A stretch of 64,000 nucleotides of DNA from UBA2336 sp965227265 (GCA_965227265.1 OZ245738.1:3472001-3536000); one strand, 5' to 3'; counted from the stretch's first letter, positions 8,371-16,805 are shown. Notes: a model not told the origin generated them from the sequence alone. Translations and numbers: made by a program.

Positions 8371-9843
8371 ATGAAAAGATTTGCAACGTTTTTTATGGCC
8401 GCCATCCTGGGCAGCCTTTGCACAATCGGTGCAGTTGAATATTTTAAAAAGGATGAGGTAGCCTTGTCGTACATGACAAGCGCACCTGTTCAGCAAGTGT
8501 CTTACACGCACGATGAAACCGGGCGCGAAGTTCCACTCGATTTTACAGCAATTGCCGAGAAGGCAACTCCGGCTGTGGTGTTTATTAAAAACACACAACA
8601 GAATAGAAGAAGCTCACAGGACCAACAGATCCCGGAAGAGCTGCGCCAGTTTTTTGGTCAGCGTGGTCCATCGGGTCCGAGCGTTAGCTCAGGCTCGGGT
8701 GTGATCATCAGCGAAGGCGGATACATTGTGACCAACAATCACGTGGTGGCAGATGCTGACGCGGTTGAAGTAACATTAAATGACAACCGTACTTTTCAGG
8801 CAGAAGTTATCGGTACGGATCCGGACACTGATCTTGCACTGATTAAGATCAACACGACCGGATTAAAATATATGTCATTCGTTAACTCAGATCATTCCCG
8901 TGTTGGCGAGTGGGTTGTTGCCGTAGGTAATCCGTTCAACTTAACTTCGACTGTAACGGCAGGTATCATTAGCGCGAAGAGCCGAAACATTAACATTATT
9001 AATAGGAGCACAGAAGAAGGTAACGTAGCAATTGAATCATTCATTCAAACTGATGCTGCAATCAACCCTGGTAATAGCGGAGGCGCATTGGTTGATATGA
9101 GCGGAGGATTACTCGGCATCAATACAGCCATTGCAAGCAACACGGGTTCTTATAATGGATATGGATTTGCAGTTCCGGCAAACATTGTAAGCAAAGTTGT
9201 TGAAGACCTGATCAAGTTTGGCACTGTGCAGCGCGGCTGGCTAGGCGTTTCTATTGGGAGCGTAAACAGCGAGCTTGTAAAAAAATTCTCACTCGAAGTA
9301 AATGAAGGCGCTTATGTGTCGGGCTTTGCAGGAAAAAGTGCAGCGAAAGATGCCGGTATAAAAGAAGGCGATGTGGTTGTAAAAATTAACGAAACTCCAA
9401 TTCGTTCAAGCTCCGCATTGATTGAAACTGTAGGCAGCCATCGCCCGGGAGATAAGCTTAACATCACAGTTAACCGGGCCGGAAAGGAAATTACCTATCC
9501 GGTTGTGTTAAAAAATCGCGAAGGAAATGAAGATGCTGTTAAGGCCGAAGATAAATCCGGCTATGCTTCACTTGGAGCAGAGCTTCAGGATGTGGATGCC
9601 AAAGAATTGAAAACCCTTGACCTTACAAATGGCGTTAAAATTACGGGTCTGAATAACGGTAAACTCTCTCGGTATACCGATGTTCGGGAAGGATTTATTG
9701 TTACCAAAATCAACGATAAGCCCGTGAAATCCGTTAAAGAGTTCAACGAGATCATGAAGGCTAAAAAAGCCGGAGATTTAGTTATATTAACAGGCACATA
9801 TGCTGACCTCCCCCGGGAGTTCAACTATGCGTTCAGAATGTAA
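8371..9843 (+). CDS. periplasmic serine protease of the DegP/HtrA (Do) family
   Basis: Start at the ATG at 8371 yields 490 residues beginning with a signal anchor (MKRFATFFMAAILGSLCTIG). Trypsin-like domain with the triad His124 (TNNHVV), Asp154 (DPDTDLALI) and Ser236 (NPGNSGGA). Two PDZ domains follow, about 280-375 and 395-485. The layout matches Do-type proteases, which degrade or refold misfolded envelope proteins. The gap upstream (8138-8370) is long for this window, consistent with stress-regulated transcription, though I could not identify a defined operator. Confidence 0.93.
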   Translation: MKRFATFFMAAILGSLCTIGAVEYFKKDEVALSYMTSAPVQQVSYTHDETGREVPLDFTAIAEKATPAVVFIKNTQQNRRSSQDQQIPEELRQFFGQRGPSGPSVSSGSGVIISEGGYIVTNNHVVADADAVEVTLNDNRTFQAEVIGTDPDTDLALIKINTTGLKYMSFVNSDHSRVGEWVVAVGNPFNLTSTVTAGIISAKSRNINIINRSTEEGNVAIESFIQTDAAINPGNSGGALVDMSGGLLGINTAIASNTGSYNGYGFAVPANIVSKVVEDLIKFGTVQRGWLGVSIGSVNSELVKKFSLEVNEGAYVSGFAGKSAAKDAGIKEGDVVVKINETPIRSSSALIETVGSHRPGDKLNITVNRAGKEITYPVVLKNREGNEDAVKAEDKSGYASLGAELQDVDAKELKTLDLTNGVKITGLNNGKLSRYTDVREGFIVTKINDKPVKSVKEFNEIMKAKKAGDLVILTGTYADLPREFNYAFRM

Positions 9844-9859
9844 ACGTTTTAAAAGTAGT

Positions 9860-10033
9860 ATGAGAAGACTCTTTAGAAAAGGTGAGCGGGTACGCAACAA
9901 GATCGATGGAAAAGTAATGGAAGTGTTGCGGTACTTGAAGAACAACATTGTAGAAGTGAAGCTGTTTGATCTTGAATCAAAAGAAGTCCGGACAAACACC
10001 GTAAAAGAAGATAAGCTGTCGAAAGCAGCGTAA
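9860..10033 (+). CDS. small conserved-looking protein, unknown function
   Basis: Fifty-seven residues from the ATG at 9860 (MRRLFRKGERVRNKIDGK). The pattern FRKGERVRNKIDGKVMEVLRY... VEVKLFDLESKEVRTN looks like a small beta-barrel (SH3/KOW-like): a 'reader' of fixed short loops. A longer upstream reading overlaps the end of the htrA gene and gives no sensible N-terminus. Lies 16 bp after htrA, so probably in the same transcript. Function unknown. Confidence 0.6.
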   Translation: MRRLFRKGERVRNKIDGKVMEVLRYLKNNIVEVKLFDLESKEVRTNTVKEDKLSKAA

Positions 10034-10039
10034 TTGACA

Positions 10040-10118
10040 CGTCATCCTGAGCGTGAGCGAAGGATCCCCAATTAGTAGTACTGAATAAGGGGATGTTTCG
10101 CTTTCGCTCAACATGACG
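10040..10118. repeat. imperfect palindromic repeat element, copy 2 of 3
   Basis: Seventy-nine bases from CGTCATCCTGAGCG to CTCAACATGACG, with inner arms GGATCCCC and GGGGATGTTTCGC. Related to the elements at 5838-5914 and 19828-19907 but the loop differs (ATTAGTAGTACTGAATAA). It lies six bases after the stop of the 57-residue gene and ends 24 bases before the promoter-like box of ispH. Confidence 0.7.
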
Positions 10119-10142
10119 GTTAACCTTCCCGAACAAATCTGC

Positions 10143-10150
10143 TAACTTTG
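10143..10150 (+). promoter_or_regulatory. promoter -7 box (TAACTTTG) upstream of ispH
   Basis: Perfect match to the Bacteroidetes consensus TAnnTTTG. It would put the transcript start near 10157, some 20 bases before the proposed ispH start at 10177. No good -33 TTG was found at the right distance, so this is a moderate call. Confidence 0.4.
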
Positions 10151-10176
10151 CAGTTAGTGAGTTAAAGTATTTTGTT

Positions 10177-11403
10177 ATCAAAAAGTTCGAGATCCCTGCG
10201 TATTACCGGTCATCGATTACCGGCAAGATTAAAGAATCGCGAAGAGTTAAAGACTTACGCAAGCAGGATTTTTCCCCAACGCATCTTGACTTCGGTCCCG
10301 TTCAATTTTATTTAGCACGACACTTTGGTTTTTGTTATGGTGTTGAGAACGCCATTGAGATCAGCTATAAAGCAATCGAAGAAAATCCGGATAAGAAAGT
10401 TTATCTGCTGAGTCAGATGATCCACAACCAGGAAGTGAACAATGATCTTCAGGGCCGTGGAATAAAATTCATTATGGATACAGACGGAACACAATTAATT
10501 CCGTGGGATGAAATTCATTCGGAAGATGTTGTGATTATTCCAGCCTTTGGGACCACACTGGAAATTGAAAATCTAATGCTAGATAAAGGCGTAGAAGTTC
10601 ATAAGTACAATACAACCTGTCCGTTTGTTGAGAAAGTCTGGAATCGTTCTGAGAAATTAGGCAAGGAAGATTACACGATCATCATTCATGGCAAACCAAA
10701 GCATGAAGAAACGCGCGCAACATTTTCGCATAGTGCAATCAATGGAGCATCTGTGATTGTGCGCGACATGGAAGAAGCGCAACGCCTTGCACTTTACATT
10801 TCAGGAAATAAATCAAAAGAAGAATTTTATACAGAGTTTGTCGGAAGATTTTCGGAAGGGTTAGATCCTGAAAAAGATTTGCAACGCGTGGGCGTGGTTA
10901 ATCAAACCACAATGCTGGCAACGGAAACTCAGGCGATAGCAGATTACTTTAAACAAACGATGCTTACCAAGTACGGAGTTGAAAATCTGAAACAACACTT
11001 TGCAGATACGCGCGACACTTTATGCTACGCGACTAATGACAACCAGGATGCAACGTATCAGCTGTTAGAAACTGATGCAGATTTGGCGATTGTAGTAGGA
11101 GGATATAACAGCTCAAACACATCCCACATTGTTGAATTGTGTGAGCGCAAATTCCCGACATACTTTATTAATTCTGATACTGAGGTCAAATCAAATCAAG
11201 AGATCCATCACTTTGATTATCCTAAAAAAGAAAAGCGTGTTACGCTGGATTATTTACCGGAAAAAAATCCGGTGAAGATTATCCTGACCAGCGGGGCATC
11301 ATGCCCCGATACGCTGGTGGATAGAGTGATGCTTAAAATTCTTGGTTTTTACGAAGGTGCAAAACCGGTAGAAAGCCTGATGGAAGCGTTCGGAAAGCCT
11401 TAA
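10177..11403 (+). CDS. ispH: 4-hydroxy-3-methylbut-2-enyl diphosphate reductase (start codon non-canonical)
   Basis: Final step of the MEP isoprenoid pathway, a [4Fe-4S] enzyme making IPP and DMAPP. The three cluster cysteines are visible: HFGFCYGVENAI (Cys53), NTTCPFVEK and TSGASCPDT. With the usual N-terminus (IKKFEIPAYYRSSITGKIKE) the product is 408 residues, the long form of this phylum. The frame is open back to a TGA at 10114-10116, but contains no ATG, GTG or TTG before the ATG at 10417, which is too late because it would remove Cys53. An ATC at 10177 occupies the place of the expected ATG and is my proposed start; a sequence error or other unusual start is possible. Confidence 0.85.
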   Translation: MKKFEIPAYYRSSITGKIKESRRVKDLRKQDFSPTHLDFGPVQFYLARHFGFCYGVENAIEISYKAIEENPDKKVYLLSQMIHNQEVNNDLQGRGIKFIMDTDGTQLIPWDEIHSEDVVIIPAFGTTLEIENLMLDKGVEVHKYNTTCPFVEKVWNRSEKLGKEDYTIIIHGKPKHEETRATFSHSAINGASVIVRDMEEAQRLALYISGNKSKEEFYTEFVGRFSEGLDPEKDLQRVGVVNQTTMLATETQAIADYFKQTMLTKYGVENLKQHFADTRDTLCYATNDNQDATYQLLETDADLAIVVGGYNSSNTSHIVELCERKFPTYFINSDTEVKSNQEIHHFDYPKKEKRVTLDYLPEKNPVKIILTSGASCPDTLVDRVMLKILGFYEGAKPVESLMEAFGKP

Positions 11404-11618
11404 GCCTTCTTTTTCTTCTTTTCTAGTTCTACTTTTTTCCCGTTGCGGTGTTCGCCCAGGAAAATAACGTCTTTTGTATTTTGATAGAGACGTCCTGCGA
11501 GCTGCATTGCTTCTTCCGTATCGCGAATTAAAACTGTACCTGTTTTTGCGCCTTTATTGCGTACTTCAAGATACCAGCCGTCTTTTTTCTTTAACGGTAA
11601 GGTTGGTGGTCTTCCCAT
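11400..11618 (-). CDS. small conserved hypothetical protein
   Basis: Seventy-two residues from the ATG at 11618 (MGRPPTLPLKKKDGWYLEVRNK), preceded by an A-rich stretch that fits a Bacteroidetes leader. The pattern MGRPxTLPL-KDGxYLEVRNKG ... TKDVIFLGEHRNGK is one I associate with small Bacteroidetes proteins, but I have no function for it. A longer reading from 11732 would add 38 residues, overlapping the start region of the divergent 2H gene. Overlaps the last 4 bp of ispH tail to tail. Very Lys-rich C-terminus. Confidence 0.6.
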   Translation of the reverse strand: MGRPPTLPLKKKDGWYLEVRNKGAKTGTVLIRDTEEAMQLAGRLYQNTKDVIFLGEHRNGKKVELEKKKKKA

Positions 11619-11746
11619 GATGCTTTTTTTACAGTGATAACCAGAAAATCTGGTTTTTTGTTCGATTTCGCGCGCAAGATGCAAAAATAATCCCGTTCTT
11701 CCTTGCCGCACAATATCAACGAACCGAATCATACTTTAGGATTTAC

Positions 11747-12322
11747 ATGACCGGAAAAAATTCTGAAACCCTTTATTTCATTGCGATCATTCCACCCGAA
11801 CCGATTTATGGAGAAGCTTTAGCGCTTAAGCATCATTTTAAAGATCAGTATAACAGTAAAGCTGCGCTTAATTCTCCGCCTCATATTACACTCCACATGC
11901 CCTTTGCATGGAAAGAAAGTAAAGAGGTTGATTTAATTAACAGTCTTGAAACATTTGCCGCCCAACAAAGTGCATTTAAGATACAGCTTAACAACTTTGC
12001 AGCCTTTGAACCTCGTGTGATCTTTATAGATGTAATTAAGGATGACAAATTAGAAGCGTTACAGAAACAACTCAAGCGTTTCTGTAAAACAGCATTGAAT
12101 ATATTTAATGCCGACTATAAAGACTTGGCCTATCATCCACATATTACACTTGCATTTCGCGACCTGAAGAAACCAGAGTTTTATAAAGCCTGGGAAGAAT
12201 TTAAACAGAAAAAATTTGAGGCAAGTTTTTTTGAGGCAAGTTTTTCCGTGGAGGTAATCACTTTACTAAAGCATGATGGAAATGAATGGCAAGTTTTTAA
12301 ACAGCTTGCGCTGAAAAACTAA
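11747..12322 (+). CDS. 2H phosphoesterase / 2'-5' RNA ligase family protein
   Basis: One hundred and ninety-one residues. Both catalytic HxT/S motifs are present: PPHITLH (His46) and HPHITLAF (His132). Such enzymes cleave or ligate 2'-5' or cyclic phosphodiester bonds in RNA or nucleotides; ThpR and LigT are well-studied members. Substrate here unknown. A tandem 15-bp duplication (12215-12244) gives the in-frame repeat FEASFFEASF near the end of the protein. Converges with the YCII gene with a three-base gap. Confidence 0.85.
   Translation: MTGKNSETLYFIAIIPPEPIYGEALALKHHFKDQYNSKAALNSPPHITLHMPFAWKESKEVDLINSLETFAAQQSAFKIQLNNFAAFEPRVIFIDVIKDDKLEALQKQLKRFCKTALNIFNADYKDLAYHPHITLAFRDLKKPEFYKAWEEFKQKKFEASFFEASFSVEVITLLKHDGNEWQVFKQLALKN
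12215..12244 (+). repeat. tandem 15-bp direct repeat inside the 2H phosphoesterase gene
   Basis: The unit TTTGAGGCAAGTTTT occurs twice in a row, keeping the frame and duplicating FEASF. It may be a slippage product. Confidence 0.8.
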
Positions 12323-12325
12323 AAA

Positions 12326-12961
12326 TTAGTTCTCGCAGAACGATCCCTTCGCGATGTAAAGCTTTTTCATTTCAAATTTTAAAGATCCTGATTTAATAGC
12401 CGGATCAGCTTCTATAATCTCTTTTGTAACATCAGCTTTCAGAACAAGAATTCCACTTCCCGCATTATCAAACGTTCCTTCCGAAATTACAATCCCATCC
12501 TTTGAAAGCTTTTGAAGAAACTCGTTATGCGACTTGAGAATATCAGGATTCACGTTAGACTCTGGGGTAAACCGAACAAATTGATAAAAGACCATTTCAT
12601 ATTTTTCGCCTACAGCACATACTGAACCATTGTGTATCGTATAGGGTAGTACTTCCAGGTTCCAGCGTTTCGCTTGAACACCCGGATCGGTAGAAAGCCA
12701 TTGGCTTGCTTCATCAATTTTAGTTGTGTTCAAAACAAATATTCCGCCTCCACCTTCGAAAGGCCCCGCAGCGAGAAGCTTACCTTCTTTAGCTAATCGG
12801 CCAATGTTGTTCATATGACCTTGCATAATGCTGTCGGATTTTTCTTTCGACAACACTTCTTTATCCGGTTTGTTGTTTAAGAAAACAAAACTGAATGATT
12901 TATTCTGTGCAAAAGCATTGACACAGATTACTATAAGAGTTAAGCTTAGAATATGTTTCAT
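12326..12961 (-). CDS. exported protein with two YCII-like domains
   Basis: Two hundred and eleven residues with a signal peptide (MKHILSLTLIVICVNAFA). The mature part carries two related halves, each with an H at the start of a helix and a GGGG/GSGI glycine turn (HMNNIGRLAKEGKLLAAGPFEGGGGIFVL and HNEFLQKLSKDGIVISEGTFDNAGSGILVL are the two corresponding stretches), which matches the dimeric alpha/beta YCII barrel. Function unknown. Its ATG overlaps the stop of the upstream aminotransferase gene by 4 bp, so the two are probably coupled. Confidence 0.72.
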   Translation of the reverse strand: MKHILSLTLIVICVNAFAQNKSFSFVFLNNKPDKEVLSKEKSDSIMQGHMNNIGRLAKEGKLLAAGPFEGGGGIFVLNTTKIDEASQWLSTDPGVQAKRWNLEVLPYTIHNGSVCAVGEKYEMVFYQFVRFTPESNVNPDILKSHNEFLQKLSKDGIVISEGTFDNAGSGILVLKADVTKEIIEADPAIKSGSLKFEMKKLYIAKGSFCEN

Positions 12962-14109
12962 AACGACTTTATTAAAACTTTAGTCAGCTTGTTCAGATCT
13001 TCTTCGCGGTTATAAACATTCGATGAAATCCGGATTACCTGACCGCGAACGGAAACATAAATTTTATGTTTCAGCAAAGCGGCTTTAACTTTTTCCAGAT
13101 CAGAACCTTTTGGTAGCCGAACTCCAAACATATGTGCGCCCCGCCAGGCTTCATCTTCAATGATAAAACCTTTTTCCTTAAGTTTTATCACACAGCTTGC
13201 GGTAATTGCTGCACAATATTCTTGGATTCGTTCCGGCCTCCACTTGTTAAGCTGTTTGAGGGATTTGATCAGCATAGCCACGTGAGTAAAATTACTATGC
13301 TCACCTACTTCATATCGCAACGCTGCTGATTTGTACTTCGGCTTATAGCTCACGTCCGAAAAGTTCTCACTGCCCAGCCGGTTCATCCAACTTTCTTCAA
13401 TGGCTTTTCCTGTATCAAAATATTCTCCGTAATAGCCAAGTCCTATAGAATACGGACCCAGCAACCATTTGTAAGCAGCACAGATTACTGCATCAGGATT
13501 AATTTTTTCTAGGTCAAATGGCAATGCACCGATGGATTGTGTTCCGTCAATTATTAAAAGCGCACCAACATCTTTTGTTCGCTTGCGTATGGCTTCTAAA
13601 TCAAACAATGTTCCATCTATCCAATGCACATTCGGAACGGCAACGAGTTTTGTGTTCTTATCAATCGCATCGAGAATGCGTTCGTTCCATTTTTTCCCAC
13701 GATCAATAAATTCATCCGGGGGGAGAATGCTTTTTAAGGATGCACCGGCTTCATCAGCAACACTTTTCCACGAATAGTAATTGCTGGGGAATTGTTCAGC
13801 GGTAACAACAATGTGCTGATCCTTTTTAAGATTCAGATTGCGTGCAACGTTGGCCATTCCGTAGGAGACCGAAGGAATAATAGCAATGCGTTGTGGTTCT
13901 TTTGCGTTGATGAGCTTCGAATATTCTTCCCGCAAAATTTCTGATTCATTGAAGAAATCGATCGGAGCAATGTCAACCGGGTTGCGCTTTCTGCGCAGTG
14001 CTTGTATGCCTGCTTTCTCGACATCTTTCATTAAAGGCGACATGTACGCACAATTGAGGTACGTGACTTGTGGAGGAAGCGTAAATTGAGATCGTTTAGA
14101 AGTTAACAT
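12958..14109 (-). CDS. PLP-dependent class V aminotransferase / cysteine desulfurase-like
   Basis: Three hundred and eighty-three residues. PLP lysine Lys214 in AAYKWLLGP, the Asp pocket in IIDGTQSIG (Asp188), and a FPSNYYSW region that is close to kynureninase/isopenicillin-epimerase-like members. Family enzymes act on amino acids; the cluster does not carry Fe-S assembly genes, so a desulfurase role is not supported. Overlaps the downstream YCII gene by 4 bp and starts 3 bases past the next gene upstream, indicating an operon. Confidence 0.83.
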   Translation of the reverse strand: MLTSKRSQFTLPPQVTYLNCAYMSPLMKDVEKAGIQALRRKRNPVDIAPIDFFNESEILREEYSKLINAKEPQRIAIIPSVSYGMANVARNLNLKKDQHIVVTAEQFPSNYYSWKSVADEAGASLKSILPPDEFIDRGKKWNERILDAIDKNTKLVAVPNVHWIDGTLFDLEAIRKRTKDVGALLIIDGTQSIGALPFDLEKINPDAVICAAYKWLLGPYSIGLGYYGEYFDTGKAIEESWMNRLGSENFSDVSYKPKYKSAALRYEVGEHSNFTHVAMLIKSLKQLNKWRPERIQEYCAAITASCVIKLKEKGFIIEDEAWRGAHMFGVRLPKGSDLEKVKAALLKHKIYVSVRGQVIRISSNVYNREEDLNKLTKVLIKSL

Positions 14110-14112
14110 AGA

Positions 14113-14559
14113 TTAAAAGCTTTCACGTAGTACGTCAAATATCAAACTTATAATAATCATGATCGGTAGTGCCAGCCAACCCGTGAATACAAACTCTAAT
14201 CCATTTTGCCCGTCCGTTACATTACAGAGTGTGTATCCATCCGTAAAAAAACTTGCAAGCGAACATTGAAGCGAGCTGTAGGTGATCAAATTGAAAATGA
14301 TTACCTGTTTTTGTTTAACCTCTTGACCCGACTGAATTATTCGTTTGAAAGAAATATAAAACAGGCAAGGTGTAAGCAGAGCGGAAACAAAAGTAAGACT
14401 CCAGATAAACTCCCAGGAAGCCGAACATTCCAACCCTAAAGAAGTAAACAACATTTGCAAGCCAAAAAGGGCAAAAGCCGTAAACCCAGGAATAAAAATC
14501 CCTGCAATGCAAAACTTTAATGTTTGAGTAGTAAAAAAGTACTTGCCCTGATTAGCCAT
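14113..14559 (-). CDS. hypothetical integral membrane protein
   Basis: One hundred and forty-eight residues with about four membrane helices (near 17-38, 48-70, 84-106 and 124-143) and short charged loops (KRIIQSGQEVKQKQ). No motif recognised. Lies just upstream of the aminotransferase gene on the same strand (3-bp gap), so it may belong to that operon. Function unknown. Confidence 0.55.
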   Translation of the reverse strand: MANQGKYFFTTQTLKFCIAGIFIPGFTAFALFGLQMLFTSLGLECSASWEFIWSLTFVSALLTPCLFYISFKRIIQSGQEVKQKQVIIFNLITYSSLQCSLASFFTDGYTLCNVTDGQNGLEFVFTGWLALPIMIIISLIFDVLRESF

Positions 14560-14577
14560 GTACTGTCGCCATTTGCC

Positions 14578-15165
14578 TTATTTATTTTTCCAATCGAATG
14601 TATTGATCAAATGCAAGATATCCTTCTTCATGTATTCAATTGCAGGCTGAAGCGAATCGTTTTGAACTTTGGTGTTGAAATACAAAGCTCCGCGCAGAAA
14701 GTTTTTGGTTGAATCAGTAATTGTAAACTGCATCTGGCTGGGGACCTCGCCTTGCAGTTCGACTACAACAGCTGTGTGGCCTTGCGGATTTTTCGTCAGT
14801 ATCTCATCAATTGCATAAGCTTTGATCTGATGCTTGGCCGTGAGCACATACGCATCATTTAAAAATTCTTTCAGCAATTCATCATTGTTCATGATCCGTT
14901 TATAGGTAACATGAATGTTTGCCTTTAACTGAGGATAATAAATTTCAATCCAGAATTTTTCATGAATCCAGGAAGTGTCTGCGAGAAGCTTTGCGTGTTT
15001 GGAGTATTCAAACGTATAAGGCAATGTATCGGGTAAAGCATGATAAACCGGTTCAGGAAGAACAAGCTTATTGTAGCCTAACGGTTTTGGAAGGTATTCG
15101 CGTTCGCAGCTGAACAATGCAGCTGCGAAAAGAACGATCACTCCAAAGCTTTTGATAATTTTCAT
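14578..15165 (-). CDS. gldD: gliding motility lipoprotein GldD
   Basis: One hundred and ninety-five residues. Lipoprotein signal ending in ALFSC (Cys20) followed by the typical CEREYLPKPLGYNK. GldD is needed for gliding motility and, directly or indirectly, type IX secretion in flavobacteria. The context mutY-ssb-gldD is the usual one in this phylum, with a five-base gap after ssb, but the companion gene gldE, which usually lies between ssb and gldD, is not present here. Confidence 0.88.
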   Translation of the reverse strand: MKIIKSFGVIVLFAAALFSCEREYLPKPLGYNKLVLPEPVYHALPDTLPYTFEYSKHAKLLADTSWIHEKFWIEIYYPQLKANIHVTYKRIMNNDELLKEFLNDAYVLTAKHQIKAYAIDEILTKNPQGHTAVVVELQGEVPSQMQFTITDSTKNFLRGALYFNTKVQNDSLQPAIEYMKKDILHLINTFDWKNK

Positions 15166-15170
15166 CTTAC

Positions 15171-15614
15171 TTAGAACGGAAGATCATCCGTGCCAGATGA
15201 ATCGGCTGAATAACTTTCCTGACCTTTTGCTGTTCCAGAATATCCGCCTTCAGAAGAGGATGCTGATCCACTTCCGCCACTGCGTTGTGTTGAAAGCATC
15301 GTCATGTTATCCGCAATCACTTCGGTGGTGTAACGTGTAACACCTTCTTTCTCCCATGACCGCGTTCTCATCTTACCTTCGATGTATACCATGTCACCTT
15401 TGTGAAGATATTTTTGTGAGATCTCAGCGAGTCCACGCCAGAGCACGATGTTATGCCAATCTGTGATTTCTTTTTTCTCGCCCGTGACTCTGTCTTTGTA
15501 TGTTTCAGAAGTTGCCATTGTAAAGTTGGCAACCGATGCACCGTTTTCTAAATTTCTTACTTCCGGGTCTTTGCCTAAACGGCCTACCAGGATTACTTTA
15601 TTTACTCCAGCCAT
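15171..15614 (-). CDS. ssb: single-stranded DNA-binding protein
   Basis: One hundred and forty-seven residues: OB-fold about 1-105 (VNKVILVGRLGKDPEVR, then TDWHNIVLWRGLAEI, YIEGKMRTRSWE), a Gly/Ser linker, and the acidic tail DDLPF that recruits partner proteins. Essential for replication and repair. It follows mutY on the same strand with a 78-bp gap that holds its own promoter-like box, so it is likely transcribed both with mutY and on its own. Confidence 0.95.
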   Translation of the reverse strand: MAGVNKVILVGRLGKDPEVRNLENGASVANFTMATSETYKDRVTGEKKEITDWHNIVLWRGLAEISQKYLHKGDMVYIEGKMRTRSWEKEGVTRYTTEVIADNMTMLSTQRSGGSGSASSSEGGYSGTAKGQESYSADSSGTDDLPF

Positions 15615-15637
15615 AATTATTTGTTATTTATCAACGT

Positions 15638-15645
15638 CAAAGGTA
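15638..15645 (-). promoter_or_regulatory. promoter -7 box (TACCTTTG) upstream of ssb
   Basis: Read on the minus strand this is a perfect TAnnTTTG box about 25 bases before the ssb start. The dyad ATGTCA-n5-TGACAT (15656-15672) lies about 10 bases farther upstream, where a regulator could block or help polymerase. No -33 TTG is visible. Confidence 0.4.
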
Positions 15646-15692
15646 TTTCAAACTAATGTCATCTTGTGACATATTTATCAATCAAAAATACT

Positions 15693-16751
15693 CTATAAAA
15701 GCTCGTAATCCGACAGGAATTTGCTGATCAAAACTGGCTTGGGAAGCTCGGCAACCTTCTTGAGTGAATAAAATTTCAGGCCGCTGCTGTTCAGCTCAAA
15801 ATTATCAGGAAGGTTCACCCGTATAAATCTTGAGTTAATCAGCTGATGACTTAAAATGTGTTTGTACATCGCGCTTATCTCTGACAACTTTCCTTTTCTG
15901 AATTTCTTTAACAAATCATTTTCCAAGAACAGTTTTTCAGGATCAACCGGACGTTTCGTTTCCACCAGTAAAAAATCATACAACCCATGCCAGATATCTT
16001 TCTCTTCACGCTTTTTCATGAGAAATGATTTTCCTTTTTGAAGGGCGAAGTAATAGAAATAGCGCTTCCGGGCTTTTTTCATTTGAAGCTTTACCGGCAA
16101 AACATGCTGCAATGAATTTTTAAACGCAAAACAATCCGCTTGAAACGTGCAGATCTCACAAGAAGGATTTCTGGGCGTGCAAAATCTTGCACCAAACTCC
16201 ATCATCGCCTGGTTGTGAATGTCCGGATTTTCTTTTGAGACTAATTCATTCGCCAGCTTCGTGAAAATTCGTTTGCCTTCGGGAGTATTTATTGGAGTAT
16301 CAATTCCAAAAATCCGTGCAAGCACCCGAAAAACATTTCCATCAACAACAGCAACGGACTGTTTGAATGATATAGATGCAATGGCCGCAGCGGTATAGTC
16401 ACCAATGCCGGGCAAAGTCTTCAGCTCATCAAAAGTTTTTGGAAATTTTCCATTGTAACGTGCTACAACTTCCTTCGCACACTTATGCAGATTACGTGCT
16501 CGCGTATAGTAGCCTAAACCTTGCCATAAGCGCAACACTTTTTGCTCCAGAGCAGCAGCGAGATCGAAGACTGTAGGGAAGCTTTCAACAAACTTTAAAT
16601 AGTACGGTAAGCCCTGATTTACACGGGTTTGCTGAAGGATAATTTCGGAGAGCCAGATGCGATATGGGTCTTTTGTCTCGCGCCAGGGGAGGTCGCGCTT
16701 GTTTTTTTCGTACCACCGAATGACCTTTTTTGAGAAATATCGACTATCCAT
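15693..16751 (-). CDS. mutY: A/G-specific adenine glycosylase
   Basis: Three hundred and fifty-two residues. Helix-hairpin-helix (LPGIGDYTAAAIASI), the catalytic Asp in VVDGNVFRVL, the early SEIILQQTRV helix with its catalytic Glu, the [4Fe-4S] pattern C-X6-C-X2-C-X5-C (CTPRNPSC..CTFQADC), and a C-terminal NUDIX-like 8-oxoG recognition part (IWHGLYDFLLVE). It removes adenine opposite 8-oxoguanine. Divergent from the HU gene. Confidence 0.94.
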   Translation of the reverse strand: MDSRYFSKKVIRWYEKNKRDLPWRETKDPYRIWLSEIILQQTRVNQGLPYYLKFVESFPTVFDLAAALEQKVLRLWQGLGYYTRARNLHKCAKEVVARYNGKFPKTFDELKTLPGIGDYTAAAIASISFKQSVAVVDGNVFRVLARIFGIDTPINTPEGKRIFTKLANELVSKENPDIHNQAMMEFGARFCTPRNPSCEICTFQADCFAFKNSLQHVLPVKLQMKKARKRYFYYFALQKGKSFLMKKREEKDIWHGLYDFLLVETKRPVDPEKLFLENDLLKKFRKGKLSEISAMYKHILSHQLINSRFIRVNLPDNFELNSSGLKFYSLKKVAELPKPVLISKFLSDYELL

Positions 16752-16805
16752 CCCCCTGAGTATCAGATTTTTTCAATATTCATTTTTAATATTCGCCTCA
16801 CAAAT

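Noticed and set aside
8281..8598. Leftward reading frame over the htrA start
   Set aside because: Lies across the well-supported signal peptide of the HtrA-like protein, in a mixed-composition frame with no domain.
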